A program made the position numbers and the translations under genes. Shown one piece after another: positions 51,537-60,658 of a DNA stretch of 64,000 nucleotides. Under the pieces are notes generated by a model, which had not been told where the DNA came from, did not search any database, and worked only from the letters and a program-made list of their open reading frames with translations. Source of the DNA: Streptomyces cirratus (GTDB taxonomy: Bacteria; Actinomycetota; Actinomycetes; Streptomycetales; Streptomycetaceae); NCBI RefSeq assembly GCF_014650775.1, contig NZ_BMVP01000011.1, forward strand, positions 124,001-188,000, given 5' to 3'. Positions within the stretch are counted from its first letter, which is position 1. Each line of letters starts with the position of its first letter.

Positions 51537-51572
51537 GAAGCAGCTCAGGAAGCAGCTCTCAGCAAGCAGCTC

Positions 51573-52496
51573 TCAGAGCGACAGGCCCCGCGCGGCAAGG
51601 TCCAGGACGGCGCAGACGAAGAGCGCGATCCCGATGAAACCGTTCACCGTGAAGAAGGCCCGGTTCAGCCGGGACAGGTCGTGCGGCGTGACGATCGTGT
51701 GCTCGTAGAGGAACGCGGCCACGACTATCACCAGGCCGGACCAGAAGAACGGCCCCGCATCCGTCCTGACGGCGTACCAGGCGAGCAGCCCCGTGGTCAC
51801 GGCGTGCGCGCCGCGCGCGCCCCAGAGCGCGGCCGGGATGCCGAAGCGGGCCGGGACCGACTTCACGCCCTCCGCGCGGTCGGCGGCCACGTCCTGGCAG
51901 GCGAAGATCAGGTCGAAGCCGCCGATCCACACGCCCACGGCGAGGCCGAGCACCACCGCGTCCCAGGACCAGGTGCCGGTGACCGCCAGCCAGGCCCCGA
52001 CCGGGCCCATGGCCTGGGCCACGCCCAGGATGGCGTGCGGGAAGTTCGTGAACCGCTTGCCGTACGGGTACACCACCATCGGGATCACCGCGAGCGGCGC
52101 CAGCGCCAGGCACAGCGGGTTCAACAGCGCCGCCGAGCCGAGGAAGACGGCCAGCGCCATCCCGGCCCCGGTCCAGGCGGAGCGCACGGAGACGGCTCCG
52201 GTGACGAGTTCGCGCCCGGCGGTGCGGGGATTGCGGGCGTCGATCTCGCGGTCGATGATCCGGTTCGCGGCCATCGCGAAGGTCCGCAGGCCCACCATGC
52301 AGATGGTGACGAGCAGCAGTTTGACCCAGTGCATCGTCCCGTCGAGCCGGAACATGGCGGTCAGGGCGGCGATGTAGGCGAAGGGCAGCGCGAAGACCGA
52401 GTGCTCGATCATCACGAGCCGCAGGAACGCCTTGACCTTGCCGGGGGCCTGCGGCGCGGGACCGGGACCGACCACCCCGTCGGCGGTGGTCATCAT
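51573..52496 (-). CDS. mqnP: MqnP-like UbiA-family prenyltransferase
   Basis: A 307-residue integral membrane prenyltransferase with about eight helices. The first Asp-rich motif is NRIIDREIDARN (near 78-89), the second DVAADRAEG-type segment is near 200. It attaches the isoprenoid tail to the naphthoate intermediate of the futalosine pathway (the MqnP role) in the membrane. ATG 52496 overlaps the upstream gene's stop (ATGA 52493-52496). Confidence 0.85.
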   Translation of the reverse strand: MMTTADGVVGPGPAPQAPGKVKAFLRLVMIEHSVFALPFAYIAALTAMFRLDGTMHWVKLLLVTICMVGLRTFAMAANRIIDREIDARNPRTAGRELVTGAVSVRSAWTGAGMALAVFLGSAALLNPLCLALAPLAVIPMVVYPYGKRFTNFPHAILGVAQAMGPVGAWLAVTGTWSWDAVVLGLAVGVWIGGFDLIFACQDVAADRAEGVKSVPARFGIPAALWGARGAHAVTTGLLAWYAVRTDAGPFFWSGLVIVVAAFLYEHTIVTPHDLSRLNRAFFTVNGFIGIALFVCAVLDLAARGLSL

Positions 52497-52969
52497 GCGA
52501 GGCTCCCGCGGAAGTCTTGGAGGTCGGCGCGGAGCGCGTCGGTGTCCACGGGCGGGATCTCCAGCGTGAGCGGGGACGGTTCCTCGCCTTCCGGCGGGGT
52601 GATGGTGGAGACGAAGCGGCATTCCCCGCCCGCCTGGCCCGGGTAGCCCTGGAGGCGCAGCACCTGGCCCGCGCCGATCACGAACGGCCCGGTGTCGAAG
52701 GACAGCTCGGCCAGCAGCCGGTCGGCGAAGTCCTCGGCCTCCGCGTCGCGCAGGCCCGGCAGCTCGAAGCCGCCGCCCGCACCGGTCTCGTCCTCCCACA
52801 TCAGCGCCCAGACGTTGCCGGGTCCCGCGAACTCCTCGGGCGTCACGCCGGCTTGTCCGGCCGCCTCGCGGACCTCGGGGTCGGTGGGGTCCAGGCGCGG
52901 GCGCAGGACGGCCACGTACGCCGTGTCGGTACCGATGAAGAGGGCGGGTCCGCCCATCGCCGTGCTCAC
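52493..52969 (-). CDS. Unrecognised 158-aa protein in the menaquinone operon
   Basis: Acidic soluble protein of 158 residues, overlapped by ATGA at both ends with the UbiD-like and MqnP-like genes, so it is co-translated with them. It begins MSTAMGGPALFIGTDTAYVAVL and shows an FVIGAGQVLRLQGYPG segment. I do not recognise a family or a catalytic motif. The tight coupling suggests an accessory part in the late steps of menaquinone synthesis. Confidence 0.7.
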   Translation of the reverse strand: MSTAMGGPALFIGTDTAYVAVLRPRLDPTDPEVREAAGQAGVTPEEFAGPGNVWALMWEDETGAGGGFELPGLRDAEAEDFADRLLAELSFDTGPFVIGAGQVLRLQGYPGQAGGECRFVSTITPPEGEEPSPLTLEIPPVDTDALRADLQDFRGSLA

Positions 52970-54423
52970 AGTCCGTACTCCTTCCAGCGGCTGTCCACGA
53001 GGGCGGCCGTCGCGGGGTCGGACTCGACCATGTCCGGCCAGCCGCCGTCGCGCGTGTAGCCCTCCTCGGGCAGCTTCTTCGTCGCGTCGATACCGGCCTT
53101 GCCGCCCCAGAACTGCTGGTAGGAAGCGTGGTCGAGGTGGTCCACCGGACCTTCCACGACGGTGAGGTCACGGCTGTAGTCGGTGTTGCCCAGCGCCCGC
53201 CAGGACACCTCGTGCAGGTCGTGGACGTCGCAGTCCTTGTCCACCACGATGATCAGCTTGGTCAGCGACATCATGTGCGCGCCCCAGATGGCGTGCATGA
53301 CCTTCTGGGCGTGCTTGGGGTACTTCTTGTCGATCGAGACGATCGCGCAGTTGTGGAAGCCGCCCGACTCGGGGAGGTGGTAGTCCACGATGTCCGGGAC
53401 GATGATCTTGAGGAGCGGCAGGAAGAAGCGTTCCGTCGCGCGCCCCAGCGGCCCGTCCTCGGTCGGCGGACGGCCGACCACGATCGACTGGAGGAGCGGG
53501 CGCTTGCGCATCGTCACGCAGTCGATCGTGAGCGCCGGGAAGGGTTCCTGCGGGGTGTAGAAGCCGGTGTGGTCTCCGAACGGCCCTTCGGGCAGCATCT
53601 CGCCCGGCTCCAGCCAGCCCTCGATGACGACTTCGGCGTTCGCGGGCACCTGGAGCGGGACCGTCTTGCAGTCGACCATCTCGATGCGCTTGCCCGCCAC
53701 GAACCCGGCGAACAGGTACTCGTCGATGTCGCCGGGGAGCGGCGCGGTGGACGCGTACGTCACCGCCGGCGGGCAGCCGAAGGCGATCGCGACCGGCAGC
53801 CGCTCGCCGCGCGCGGCGGCGACGGCGTAGTGGTTGCGGCTGTCCTTGTGGATCTGCCAGTGCATGCCGATGGTGCGCTTGTCGTGGCGCTGGAGGCGGT
53901 ACAGGCCGAGGTTGCGCACGCCCGTCTCCGGGTGCTTGGTGTGCGTCAGGCCCAGGTTGAAGAAGGAGCCGCCGTCCTTGGGCCAGGTGAACAGGGCCGG
54001 CAGCCGGTCCAGGTCGACGTCGTCGCCGGTGAGGACGACCTCCTGGACGGGGGCGGAGTCGCCCTTCACCTTCTTCGGCGGTACGTGCACCATCGAGCCG
54101 AGCTTGCCGAACGCCTCGCGGACACCGATGAAGCCCTGGGGCAGCTCGGGCCTCAGGAGACCGCCGATCTTCTCGCTGATCTCCGCGTACGACTTGAGGC
54201 CGAGGGCCTTGAGCAGCCGGCGGTCGGTCCCGAAGACGTTCATGGCGAGCGGCATCGCCGAGCCCTTGACGTTCTCGAAGAGCAGCGCGGGGCCGCCGGC
54301 CTTGTTGACTCTGTCGACGATCTCCCCGACCTCCAGGTAGGGGTCGACTTCGGCCTTGATGCGCTTGAGGTCGCCCTCCCGCTCCAGAGCCCGGAGCAGC
54401 GAGCGGAGATCGTCGTAAGCCAT
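52966..54423 (-). CDS. UbiD-family decarboxylase (futalosine pathway)
   Basis: A 485-residue UbiD-type enzyme. It has the family's NKAGGPALLFENVKG (near 40-54) and, later, FGDHTGFYTP (near 281-290) with nearby Glu residues of the prFMN-dependent active site. It removes the carboxyl of the 1,4-dihydroxy-6-naphthoate precursor before or after prenylation. ATG 54423. First gene of an operon running into the 158-aa protein and MqnP. The cofactor comes from the UbiX-like protein encoded at 50129. Confidence 0.9.
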   Translation of the reverse strand: MAYDDLRSLLRALEREGDLKRIKAEVDPYLEVGEIVDRVNKAGGPALLFENVKGSAMPLAMNVFGTDRRLLKALGLKSYAEISEKIGGLLRPELPQGFIGVREAFGKLGSMVHVPPKKVKGDSAPVQEVVLTGDDVDLDRLPALFTWPKDGGSFFNLGLTHTKHPETGVRNLGLYRLQRHDKRTIGMHWQIHKDSRNHYAVAAARGERLPVAIAFGCPPAVTYASTAPLPGDIDEYLFAGFVAGKRIEMVDCKTVPLQVPANAEVVIEGWLEPGEMLPEGPFGDHTGFYTPQEPFPALTIDCVTMRKRPLLQSIVVGRPPTEDGPLGRATERFFLPLLKIIVPDIVDYHLPESGGFHNCAIVSIDKKYPKHAQKVMHAIWGAHMMSLTKLIIVVDKDCDVHDLHEVSWRALGNTDYSRDLTVVEGPVDHLDHASYQQFWGGKAGIDATKKLPEEGYTRDGGWPDMVESDPATAALVDSRWKEYGL

Positions 54424-54513
54424 GGGGCCCAGTATCCGTCACCTACTACCCTGGGGGCGTCACCGGGGCTCCGCGTGGGCCCGCCGCCACTGCCTGGGAG
54501 TCGGTCCCGCACC

Positions 54514-54852
54514 GTGCTGCGCTACCTGCCGTTCCTGCTGATCATCGCGCTGACCATCTACGCCTTCATCGACTGCCTGAACACGCCGGAGGAGGAGGTC
54601 AAGCACCTGCCGAAGGTGGTGTGGGTGCTGATCATCCTGCTGTTCTCGATCGTCGGGCCGGTGGTGTGGCTGTTCGCGGGCAGGACCCGGACGGCGGCCG
54701 GCGGCGGCCGGGTCCGCCGCACCGAGTGGGTGGCGCCCGACGACAACCCGGAGTTCCTGCGGTCCCTGCGCGAAGAGCGCGACAAGGGACGCGACAAGGA
54801 GCACGACAAGGAGCACGACAAGGACAAGGACAAGGGCGCCGACAACGACTGA
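54514..54852 (+). CDS. PLDc_N-type small membrane protein
   Basis: About 112 residues: a first membrane helix (YLPFLLIIALTIYAFIDCL), a conserved short loop, and a second helix (VVWVLIILLFSIVGPVVWLF), the pattern of the phospholipase D N-terminal (PLDc_N) domain. The tail ends in a run of charged repeats DKEHDKEHDKDKDKG. The start GTG 54514 is inferred from the first helix; the ribosome site GGGAG is about 12 bp away. Divergent from the UbiD-like gene. Confidence 0.7.
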   Translation: MLRYLPFLLIIALTIYAFIDCLNTPEEEVKHLPKVVWVLIILLFSIVGPVVWLFAGRTRTAAGGGRVRRTEWVAPDDNPEFLRSLREERDKGRDKEHDKEHDKDKDKGADND

Positions 54853-54863
54853 CGCCGCGCCGC

Positions 54864-55364
54864 TCAGGCCCGTCTGGTCAGGGGCCGCGCATAGGACTCG
54901 CGCAGCTCGGCGCGGCGGGCTTCGGTCCAGGCGGCGGCCGGGTCCGTCAGCGCTGCTTCGAGGAGCTCGAAGTGCTGGTGCCAGTCCGCCAGGACTCCCG
55001 GGGTGTCGGTTCCCGGGCCCTCGCGCTCGTTCAGGAACCGGATCACCGTGGAGTCCGTGCCGACCGGCTCCAGGTGGAAGCGGACCCGGCCGAGGCCGCC
55101 GAGGGTGTACTCCACGACCCGCTCGACGTCCCAGGCCGTGACCCGGCCGGACGCCGCGGGGCCGCCGTCGAGCGGGCGCAGGGTGACGGCTCCGTCGAGG
55201 TGGCGCTCCAGGACCTCCGCCTCGCCCAGCCAGCGGCGCAGCCCCTGCGCCGTGGTCAGCGCGGACCAGAGGTCCTCGTAGGAGTACGGCAGGTGCGGCT
55301 CGAAGCGGAGCAGCGGACGGTCCTCGCCGCGGCTCTCGCTGGTGCCATGGCTCACAGGAGACAT
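54864..55364 (-). CDS. SRPBCC (START-like) family protein
   Basis: A 166-residue protein with the SRPBCC pattern: FEPHLPYSYEDLWSALTTAQGLRRWLGEAE at the start (residues ~21-50, about 30 residues) and later VEYTLGGLGRVRFHLEP and STVIRFLNE. Such proteins bind hydrophobic ligands or act as Hsp90 activator-like proteins. ATG 55364. It converges with the PLDc_N gene with a 11-bp gap. Confidence 0.75.
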   Translation of the reverse strand: MSPVSHGTSESRGEDRPLLRFEPHLPYSYEDLWSALTTAQGLRRWLGEAEVLERHLDGAVTLRPLDGGPAASGRVTAWDVERVVEYTLGGLGRVRFHLEPVGTDSTVIRFLNEREGPGTDTPGVLADWHQHFELLEAALTDPAAAWTEARRAELRESYARPLTRRA

Positions 55365-55389
55365 GACACCAGCGTCCCACTCCCGCCGG

Positions 55390-56472
55390 TCAGACGCCCG
55401 CGTACGAGTGCTTGCCGTTGAGCAGGATGTTCACGCCGTAGTAGTTCCAGATCCAGCAGGCGAAGGCGAACAGCGCCAGGTAGGCGGCCTTGCGGCCCTT
55501 CCAGCCCGCCGTGGCCCGCGCGTGCAGGTAGCAGGCGTACGCCACCCACGTCACGAAGGACCAGACCTCCTTGGGGTCCCAGCCCCAGTAGCGGCCCCAC
55601 GCGTCGCCCGCCCAGATCGCGCCCGCGATGATCGTGAAGGTCCACAGCGGGAAGAAAGCCGCGTTGATCCGGTACGAGAACTTGTCGAGCGTGGCGGCCG
55701 AGGGCAGGCGCTCCATGACCGAGGTCGCGAAGCGGCCCGGCTGCTCGCCGCGCTCGATCCGGGCTTCGTACCCGTCGCGGAACAGGTACAGCAGCGTGCC
55801 GGTCGCACCGATGTAGAAGACGGCGCCGCAGATGATGGCGGTGGAGACGTGGATCCACAGCCAGTACGAGTGCAGGGCCGGGACCAGCTGGTCGCTCGCC
55901 GTGTACAGCCAGGTGGTGGCGATTCCCAGGTCCAGCAGGACGGTCGTGACCAGGATCAGACCCATCCAGCGGACGTTCTTCTTCAGGAGCAGCAGGATCA
56001 GGTACGCGCCGACGGCCACCGTGGAGAAGGTGAGCGAGAACTCGTACATGTTGCCCCAGGGGGCCCGCTTCACCGAGGTCGCGCGCGCGACGACACCGGC
56101 CGCCTCGATGAGGAACGCGAGCGCGGTCAGGGAGACCGCGATCCGTCCGTAGAGGTCGCCCTGCTCGGTGCCGCCGGCGGCGCCGGGGCCGTCGGGGACG
56201 TCACGGGTGCCGGCGGCGGAACGGGTGACGACCTTCGGACGGTCGAGGACCGCGGTGCTGCCGCCCTTCCCGCGCACCTGCACGGCCGGGGCGCCGGCGG
56301 CCTGGGCCCCGGTCAGCGCGGCGGCCGTACGGCCGACCTTGCTGCGGCTACCGAAGATCCACTCGGCGATGTGGGCGAGGAAGGCGAGCGTGTAGACCGC
56401 CATCGACGAATAGACCAGGTAGTTGCTGATCTGGGCCAGGTTCTCATTGGCCTCGGCTGCGAGCGGCGTCAT
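55390..56472 (-). CDS. ccsB: Cytochrome c biogenesis protein CcsB/ResC
   Basis: A 360-residue membrane protein. It contains the heme-handling WGRYWGWDPKEVWSF motif (near 295-309) and about eight hydrophobic segments, together with conserved His residues. With ResB (the next gene upstream) it exports heme and joins it to apocytochromes c. ATG 56472 overlaps the resB stop (ATGA 56469-56472). Confidence 0.92.
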   Translation of the reverse strand: MTPLAAEANENLAQISNYLVYSSMAVYTLAFLAHIAEWIFGSRSKVGRTAAALTGAQAAGAPAVQVRGKGGSTAVLDRPKVVTRSAAGTRDVPDGPGAAGGTEQGDLYGRIAVSLTALAFLIEAAGVVARATSVKRAPWGNMYEFSLTFSTVAVGAYLILLLLKKNVRWMGLILVTTVLLDLGIATTWLYTASDQLVPALHSYWLWIHVSTAIICGAVFYIGATGTLLYLFRDGYEARIERGEQPGRFATSVMERLPSAATLDKFSYRINAAFFPLWTFTIIAGAIWAGDAWGRYWGWDPKEVWSFVTWVAYACYLHARATAGWKGRKAAYLALFAFACWIWNYYGVNILLNGKHSYAGV

Positions 56473-58181
56473 CCGCGCTCCCCTTCAACGTTTTCCTTGA
56501 CAGGTCGGTCGGGCGCGGTGGGCGCCTGCTGGTGGAGCGCGGCGGCGAGCGCGGCCAGCTCCTCCGGGAGCTTGGTGGACTCGCTGCGGCCGAGACCGGC
56601 CATCTCCACGACGGTCACCCCGTCCTCGCCCGCGGTCGCCCGGACCCAGATCCGGCGGCGCTGGATGAACAGGGAGCCGGCCAGGCCGCCGATGGCGGCG
56701 ATGGCGCCGGCGAGGGCGAGGCCGCTGCCGGGCTGGTGGGTGATCGAGAAGGTGGCCCAGCGCTCGATGCCCTCGAACTTCACGGTGCCCGCGCCGCCCG
56801 GCAGGGTCATCGTCTCCCCGGGCAGCATCTTCTGCTTGAACAGCTGGCCCGAGTCGTCCTTGAACATCTGCATCTTCGACGTGTCGAGCTGGTAGACGTT
56901 CTGCGGCAGACCCGAGTCCACGCCGAGGCTGCCGTGCCAGGCGCTGAGCATGAGCGCCGGGAAGTCGAGGTCGGGGAACTGGGAGAACATCGTCCCCTTG
57001 CCCTCGCCCGCGTACGTCGGCACGAACATGGCGCCGAAGCCGAGCTGTTCCTTCTTGCCGTCCTTGTCCTTGTAGCCGTCGGTGACCTTGATGGCTCCGG
57101 AGGAGGTGAGGTTGGAGTCCTGCGGGAGCATCGGCACGGCGTCCTTGAAGATCACCTTGCCGGTGGGGTCGGTCACCGAGACGACCGGCGCGTAGCCGTG
57201 GCCGAGGAGGTAGACCTTGGAGCCGTCGACCTCCAGCGGCTTGTTGACCTCGATCTCGCGCTTGTGCGGTGCCCCGTTAGCGCCCTCGCGGAAGGTGACG
57301 TACGCCTTGAAGTCGCGGGCGGTGCCCTTCTGCGGGCCGGTCTTCGCGTACGAGGCGTCGAACCGGTCCAGGGTGAAGGAGAACGGCGGGAGGTCGTCGG
57401 GGGTGAAGAAGGACCCGGACTTGAAGTCGTCGTACTGGGTGAGCGTGTTGGAGAAGCCCTTGCCGCGCAGGACGAGCTTGCCGCCCTCGGACTTGTAGAG
57501 CTGCCCCCAGGCGAAGGCCACCAGCATGACGATCAGGGCGATGTGGAAGGCCAGGTTGCCCGCCTCGCGCAGGTAGCCCTTCTCGGCGGCCACGGAGCTC
57601 GCGCCCGTCTCGGTGCGGAAGCGGCTGCCGCCCAGCACCTTCCCGGCCGCCGCGACGACCTCGTCGGCGGGCTTGTCCGTACGCCACGTCGTGTACGCGG
57701 GCAGCCGGTCGAGCCGCTTGGGGGCGCGGGGCGGGCGGCCGCGGAGCTGGCCGACGAACTGCCAGGAGCGGGGCAGGATGCAGCCGATCAGCGAGATGAA
57801 CAGCAGCAGGTAGATCGCGGAGAACCACACCGAGCTGTAGACGTCGAAGAGCTGGAGCTTCTCGGCGACCGTCACCCACGAGGCGTGCTCGCGCTTCCAG
57901 GTGGCGACCTTCATCGCGTCGACCTGGGTCTGCGGGATGAGCGAGCCGGGAATGGAGGCCAGGGAGAGCAGGAACAGCAGGATCAGGGCCACCCGCATGG
58001 AGGTGAGCTGGCGCCAGAACCAGCGCAGCCAGCCGAGCACGCCGATGCCCACCGGGCCGCCGGGGGCGTCCTCCAGGGGGGCGGTGGACAGCTGCGCCCC
58101 GGCGGCGGCGTCTTCGTCACCGCGCGCGGACGCGGCGGGTTGCTGGGACGCCTCGGGGGACGCCTTGTCGGTCGTACTCAT
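56469..58181 (-). CDS. resB: Cytochrome c biogenesis protein ResB
   Basis: A 570-residue protein: three N-terminal membrane segments (about 55-75, 105-125 and 190-215), a large extracellular domain (about 225-480) and a last membrane helix near 500. This is the ResB architecture. Partner of CcsB in the system II cytochrome c maturation machinery. The ATG 58181 gives a disordered ~45-residue N-terminal tail. It lies 13 bp from ccdA's stop codon. Confidence 0.92.
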   Translation of the reverse strand: MSTTDKASPEASQQPAASARGDEDAAAGAQLSTAPLEDAPGGPVGIGVLGWLRWFWRQLTSMRVALILLFLLSLASIPGSLIPQTQVDAMKVATWKREHASWVTVAEKLQLFDVYSSVWFSAIYLLLFISLIGCILPRSWQFVGQLRGRPPRAPKRLDRLPAYTTWRTDKPADEVVAAAGKVLGGSRFRTETGASSVAAEKGYLREAGNLAFHIALIVMLVAFAWGQLYKSEGGKLVLRGKGFSNTLTQYDDFKSGSFFTPDDLPPFSFTLDRFDASYAKTGPQKGTARDFKAYVTFREGANGAPHKREIEVNKPLEVDGSKVYLLGHGYAPVVSVTDPTGKVIFKDAVPMLPQDSNLTSSGAIKVTDGYKDKDGKKEQLGFGAMFVPTYAGEGKGTMFSQFPDLDFPALMLSAWHGSLGVDSGLPQNVYQLDTSKMQMFKDDSGQLFKQKMLPGETMTLPGGAGTVKFEGIERWATFSITHQPGSGLALAGAIAAIGGLAGSLFIQRRRIWVRATAGEDGVTVVEMAGLGRSESTKLPEELAALAAALHQQAPTAPDRPVKENVEGERG

Positions 58182-58194
58182 GTCCGTGTAGTCC

Positions 58195-58983
58195 TCAGAT
58201 CCCCACCGTGAAGCCGTTGGTCCAGCTCTGCATGTCGCTGATGAGCGTGCCCCACCAACCTGTGACGAGGAGCAGCCCGGTGACGATCAGCATGCCGCCG
58301 CCGATCCGCATCACCCACGCATAGTGCTGCTTCACCCACCCGAACGCGCCGAGCGCCTTGCGGAACGCGAGCGCCGTGAGGATGAACGGCACCCCGAGCC
58401 CCAGGCAGAACACCGTGGTCAGCAGGGCGCCACGGCCCGCCGTCGCCTGGTCGATGGAGAGCGTGTTGACGGCGGCGAGGGTCGGACCCATGCAGGGGGT
58501 CCACCCGACGCCGAAGAGTACGCCGAGCAGCGGCGCGCCGATCAGTCCGGCGGCCGGCTTCTTGTGGAAGCGGAACTCGCGCATCGTCAGGCCGGGGATC
58601 GCCCCCATGAAGAACAGGCCGAGCACGATCACCAGGCCGCCCAGGACCCGGGCTATGACGTCCTTGTTCTCGGCGAGGGTGTCCCCGAAGTAGCCGAAGA
58701 GCGCGCCGGTCGAGACGAAGACCGCCGTGAAGCCGAGGACGAACAGGCTCGCCCCGGCCAGCATCCGGCCGCGCCGGGCCTCGGCGAGGTCGGCGCCGCC
58801 CACTCCGGTGACGTAGGAGAGGTAGCCGGGGACGAGCGGCAGCACGCAGGGCGAGAAGAAGGAGACCAGGCCGGCCAGGAGGGACAGGGGCAGCGCGAGC
58901 AGCAGCGCCCCGTTGAGGACGGTGGTGTTCACGCCGGTCGCGTCGGCGGCGAGGAGGTGGAGCCCGGTGACCACGTCGGTCAC
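58195..58983 (-). CDS. ccdA: Cytochrome c biogenesis protein CcdA (thiol-disulfide transporter)
   Basis: A 262-residue membrane protein with six helices. The redox cysteines are in FFSPCVLPLVPGY (C46) and GWTPCMGPTL (near 165). It carries electrons from cytoplasmic thioredoxin to TlpA/ResA outside, which keeps apocytochrome cysteines reduced. GTG 58983 overlaps the tlpA stop (GTGA 58980-58983). Confidence 0.92.
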   Translation of the reverse strand: MTDVVTGLHLLAADATGVNTTVLNGALLLALPLSLLAGLVSFFSPCVLPLVPGYLSYVTGVGGADLAEARRGRMLAGASLFVLGFTAVFVSTGALFGYFGDTLAENKDVIARVLGGLVIVLGLFFMGAIPGLTMREFRFHKKPAAGLIGAPLLGVLFGVGWTPCMGPTLAAVNTLSIDQATAGRGALLTTVFCLGLGVPFILTALAFRKALGAFGWVKQHYAWVMRIGGGMLIVTGLLLVTGWWGTLISDMQSWTNGFTVGI

Positions 58984-59609
58984 TTCTCCGCGAGCAGCGG
59001 GTCGATCATCGAGCGCAGCTGGGTCTCGTTGAGCGCGACCAGCGTGCGGGCGGCGATCTTGCCCTCCTTGTCGAGGACGACGGTGGAGGGGATCGACTGC
59101 GGGTTCAGCGTGCCCTTGGGGAAGCGGAGGATCAGCCGGCCGTCGGGGTCGTAGAGGCTCGGGTAGGTGATCCCGAAGTTCTCCTCGAAGGCGGTGGCGT
59201 TCTGCTTGCTGTTGTCGCGGATGTTCAGGCCGACGAAGGCGACGTCCTGGCCGGCGTCGGTCAGCTCCTTCGACACCTTCGCGAAGTAGGGGGCTTCGGC
59301 CCGGCAGGGCGGGCACCAGGAGCCCCAGACGTTGAGGACGACGACCTTGCCCTTGAGGGTGGTCGTGTCGAGCGTCTTGCCGTCGACCGTCTCGCCGTCG
59401 AGCTTGGGGGCCTGGGTGCGCTCGCCCTTGGCGACGGTGGAGATGCCGCCGGCGCCCGCGACGTAGTTCCCGCCGGCGGAACCGGAGGGTTTGCTGCTGC
59501 CCGAATCGCCGCACGCCGTAAGGGTCAGGGCGCCCGCGAGGGTCATCGCGGTCAGCAGACTGACGCGGCCGCTGGTCGAGCGGCGGCGGGGGGCTTGGCC
59601 AAGGCTCAT
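58980..59609 (-). CDS. TlpA/ResA-family thiol-disulfide oxidoreductase lipoprotein
   Basis: A 209-residue lipoprotein: signal with lipobox LTAC (Cys33), a Gly/Ser linker, then a thioredoxin fold with WCPPC (C99, C102). It reduces apocytochrome c cysteines for heme attachment, with electrons from CcdA. First gene of the tlpA-ccdA-resB-ccsB operon. ATG 59609. Confidence 0.9.
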   Translation of the reverse strand: MSLGQAPRRRSTSGRVSLLTAMTLAGALTLTACGDSGSSKPSGSAGGNYVAGAGGISTVAKGERTQAPKLDGETVDGKTLDTTTLKGKVVVLNVWGSWCPPCRAEAPYFAKVSKELTDAGQDVAFVGLNIRDNSKQNATAFEENFGITYPSLYDPDGRLILRFPKGTLNPQSIPSTVVLDKEGKIAARTLVALNETQLRSMIDPLLAEK

Positions 59610-59698
59610 GTGAAAAGTTTCGCATGACCGATTTGCGGATCTTCCACGCCCCCCGGGCGTGTGTTAAGTCCCTGGTCAGCCGAGGGTGTGCCCTTGGG

Positions 59699-59870
59699 AG
59701 TCTCCTCGACGGCGTCCACGTAGATCCCGCCGTTCCACTCCTCGAAATGATTTCCGACGAACAGAGGGGCGCGGTTGCTCTCGTACGCCCGGGCGGCGCC
59801 CCCGAGGAGGCGGCGGTGCGCCCACCTCGTGGCCGTCCAGCCAGGTCTGGCGCACGTTCGTGGTGTGCAG
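59699..59870 (-). pseudogene. Remnant of a polysaccharide-deacetylase-like gene
   Basis: Two coding fragments lie in different frames on the minus strand. One reads VRQTWLDGHEVGA (59814-59861), like the Asp-Gly-His-Glu-Val-Gly segment of NodB-type deacetylases. The next (59699-59797) reads AYESNRAPLFVGNHFEEWNGG and resembles the C-terminal part of such enzymes. A frameshift and loss of flanking parts explain this. The rest of 59610-59968 gives no further support, though weak coding in the same sense continues. The match is from general pattern, so it is tentative. Confidence 0.4.
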
Positions 59871-59968
59871 CCGGGACGGCGCCGAAGGCCGACCCTTAGC
59901 ACGGTCCAGGCCGAGCGGGCCCGAGACCGGCGGCCGGGGCCGGGAGCCCCGTACCGCCCGGTCGGCAA

Positions 59969-60658
59969 CTACGCGCCGAAGGCCTTCGACTTCCCCTTCA
60001 CCGGCTTGGCGCCCGCCAGCAGGTGCGCCGGGACCAGGTCCCGGGCCGGCTCGCTGTAGCCCACCGACACCAGCGCGTCGCCCTGGAACGTGAACGACGT
60101 CAGCGAAGCCAGCGTGCACTGACGCCGGCGCGGGTCGTGCCACAGCCGCCGCTTCTCCGCGAAGCTGCGCACGATCCAGATCGGCAGCTGGTGGCTCACC
60201 GCCACCGCCTCGTGCCCGCGCGCCGCGTCCCGCGCCGCCTCCAGCGCGCTCATCATCCGCACGACCTGCTCGACGTACGGCTCGCCCCAGGACGGCTTGA
60301 ACGGGTTCGTCAGGTGCTTCCAGTTCGCCGGCTTGCGCAGCGCCCCGTCACCGACACCGAAGGTCTTGCCCTCGAAGACGTTCCCCGCCTCCAGCAGCCG
60401 CGCATCGGTGGCCAGGTCCAGGCCGTGCGCCTTGGCGACCGGTGCGGCCGTCTCCTGCGCCCGCTCCAGCGGGGAGGACACCACGTACGTGATGTCCCGG
60501 GACTGGAGGTGCTCCGCGACCCGCTCGGCCATCTGGCGGCCCAGCTCGGACAGGTGGTAGCCGGAGCGGCGACCGTAGAGCACGCCGTCCGGGTTGTGCA
60601 CCTCGCCGTGCCGCATCAGGTGGACGACGGTGATCTCGCCCGGCGTGCTGCTGCTCAT
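59969..60658 (-). CDS. Histidine phosphatase (phosphoglycerate mutase-like)
   Basis: A 229-residue protein of the histidine phosphatase superfamily: the RHGE motif (LMRHGEVHNPDG, near 15-26), Arg in SSPLERAQETA (near 60-70), a Glu in LEAGNVFEG and the second catalytic His in VAVSHQLPIW (near 150-159). Substrate unknown. ATG 60658 overlaps the hemL stop (ATGA 60655-60658). Confidence 0.9.
   Translation of the reverse strand: MSSSTPGEITVVHLMRHGEVHNPDGVLYGRRSGYHLSELGRQMAERVAEHLQSRDITYVVSSPLERAQETAAPVAKAHGLDLATDARLLEAGNVFEGKTFGVGDGALRKPANWKHLTNPFKPSWGEPYVEQVVRMMSALEAARDAARGHEAVAVSHQLPIWIVRSFAEKRRLWHDPRRRQCTLASLTSFTFQGDALVSVGYSEPARDLVPAHLLAGAKPVKGKSKAFGA

Noticed and set aside
59624..59899. Plus-strand 91-aa frame
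   Set aside because: No ribosome site, and the minus strand shows recognisable protein fragments.
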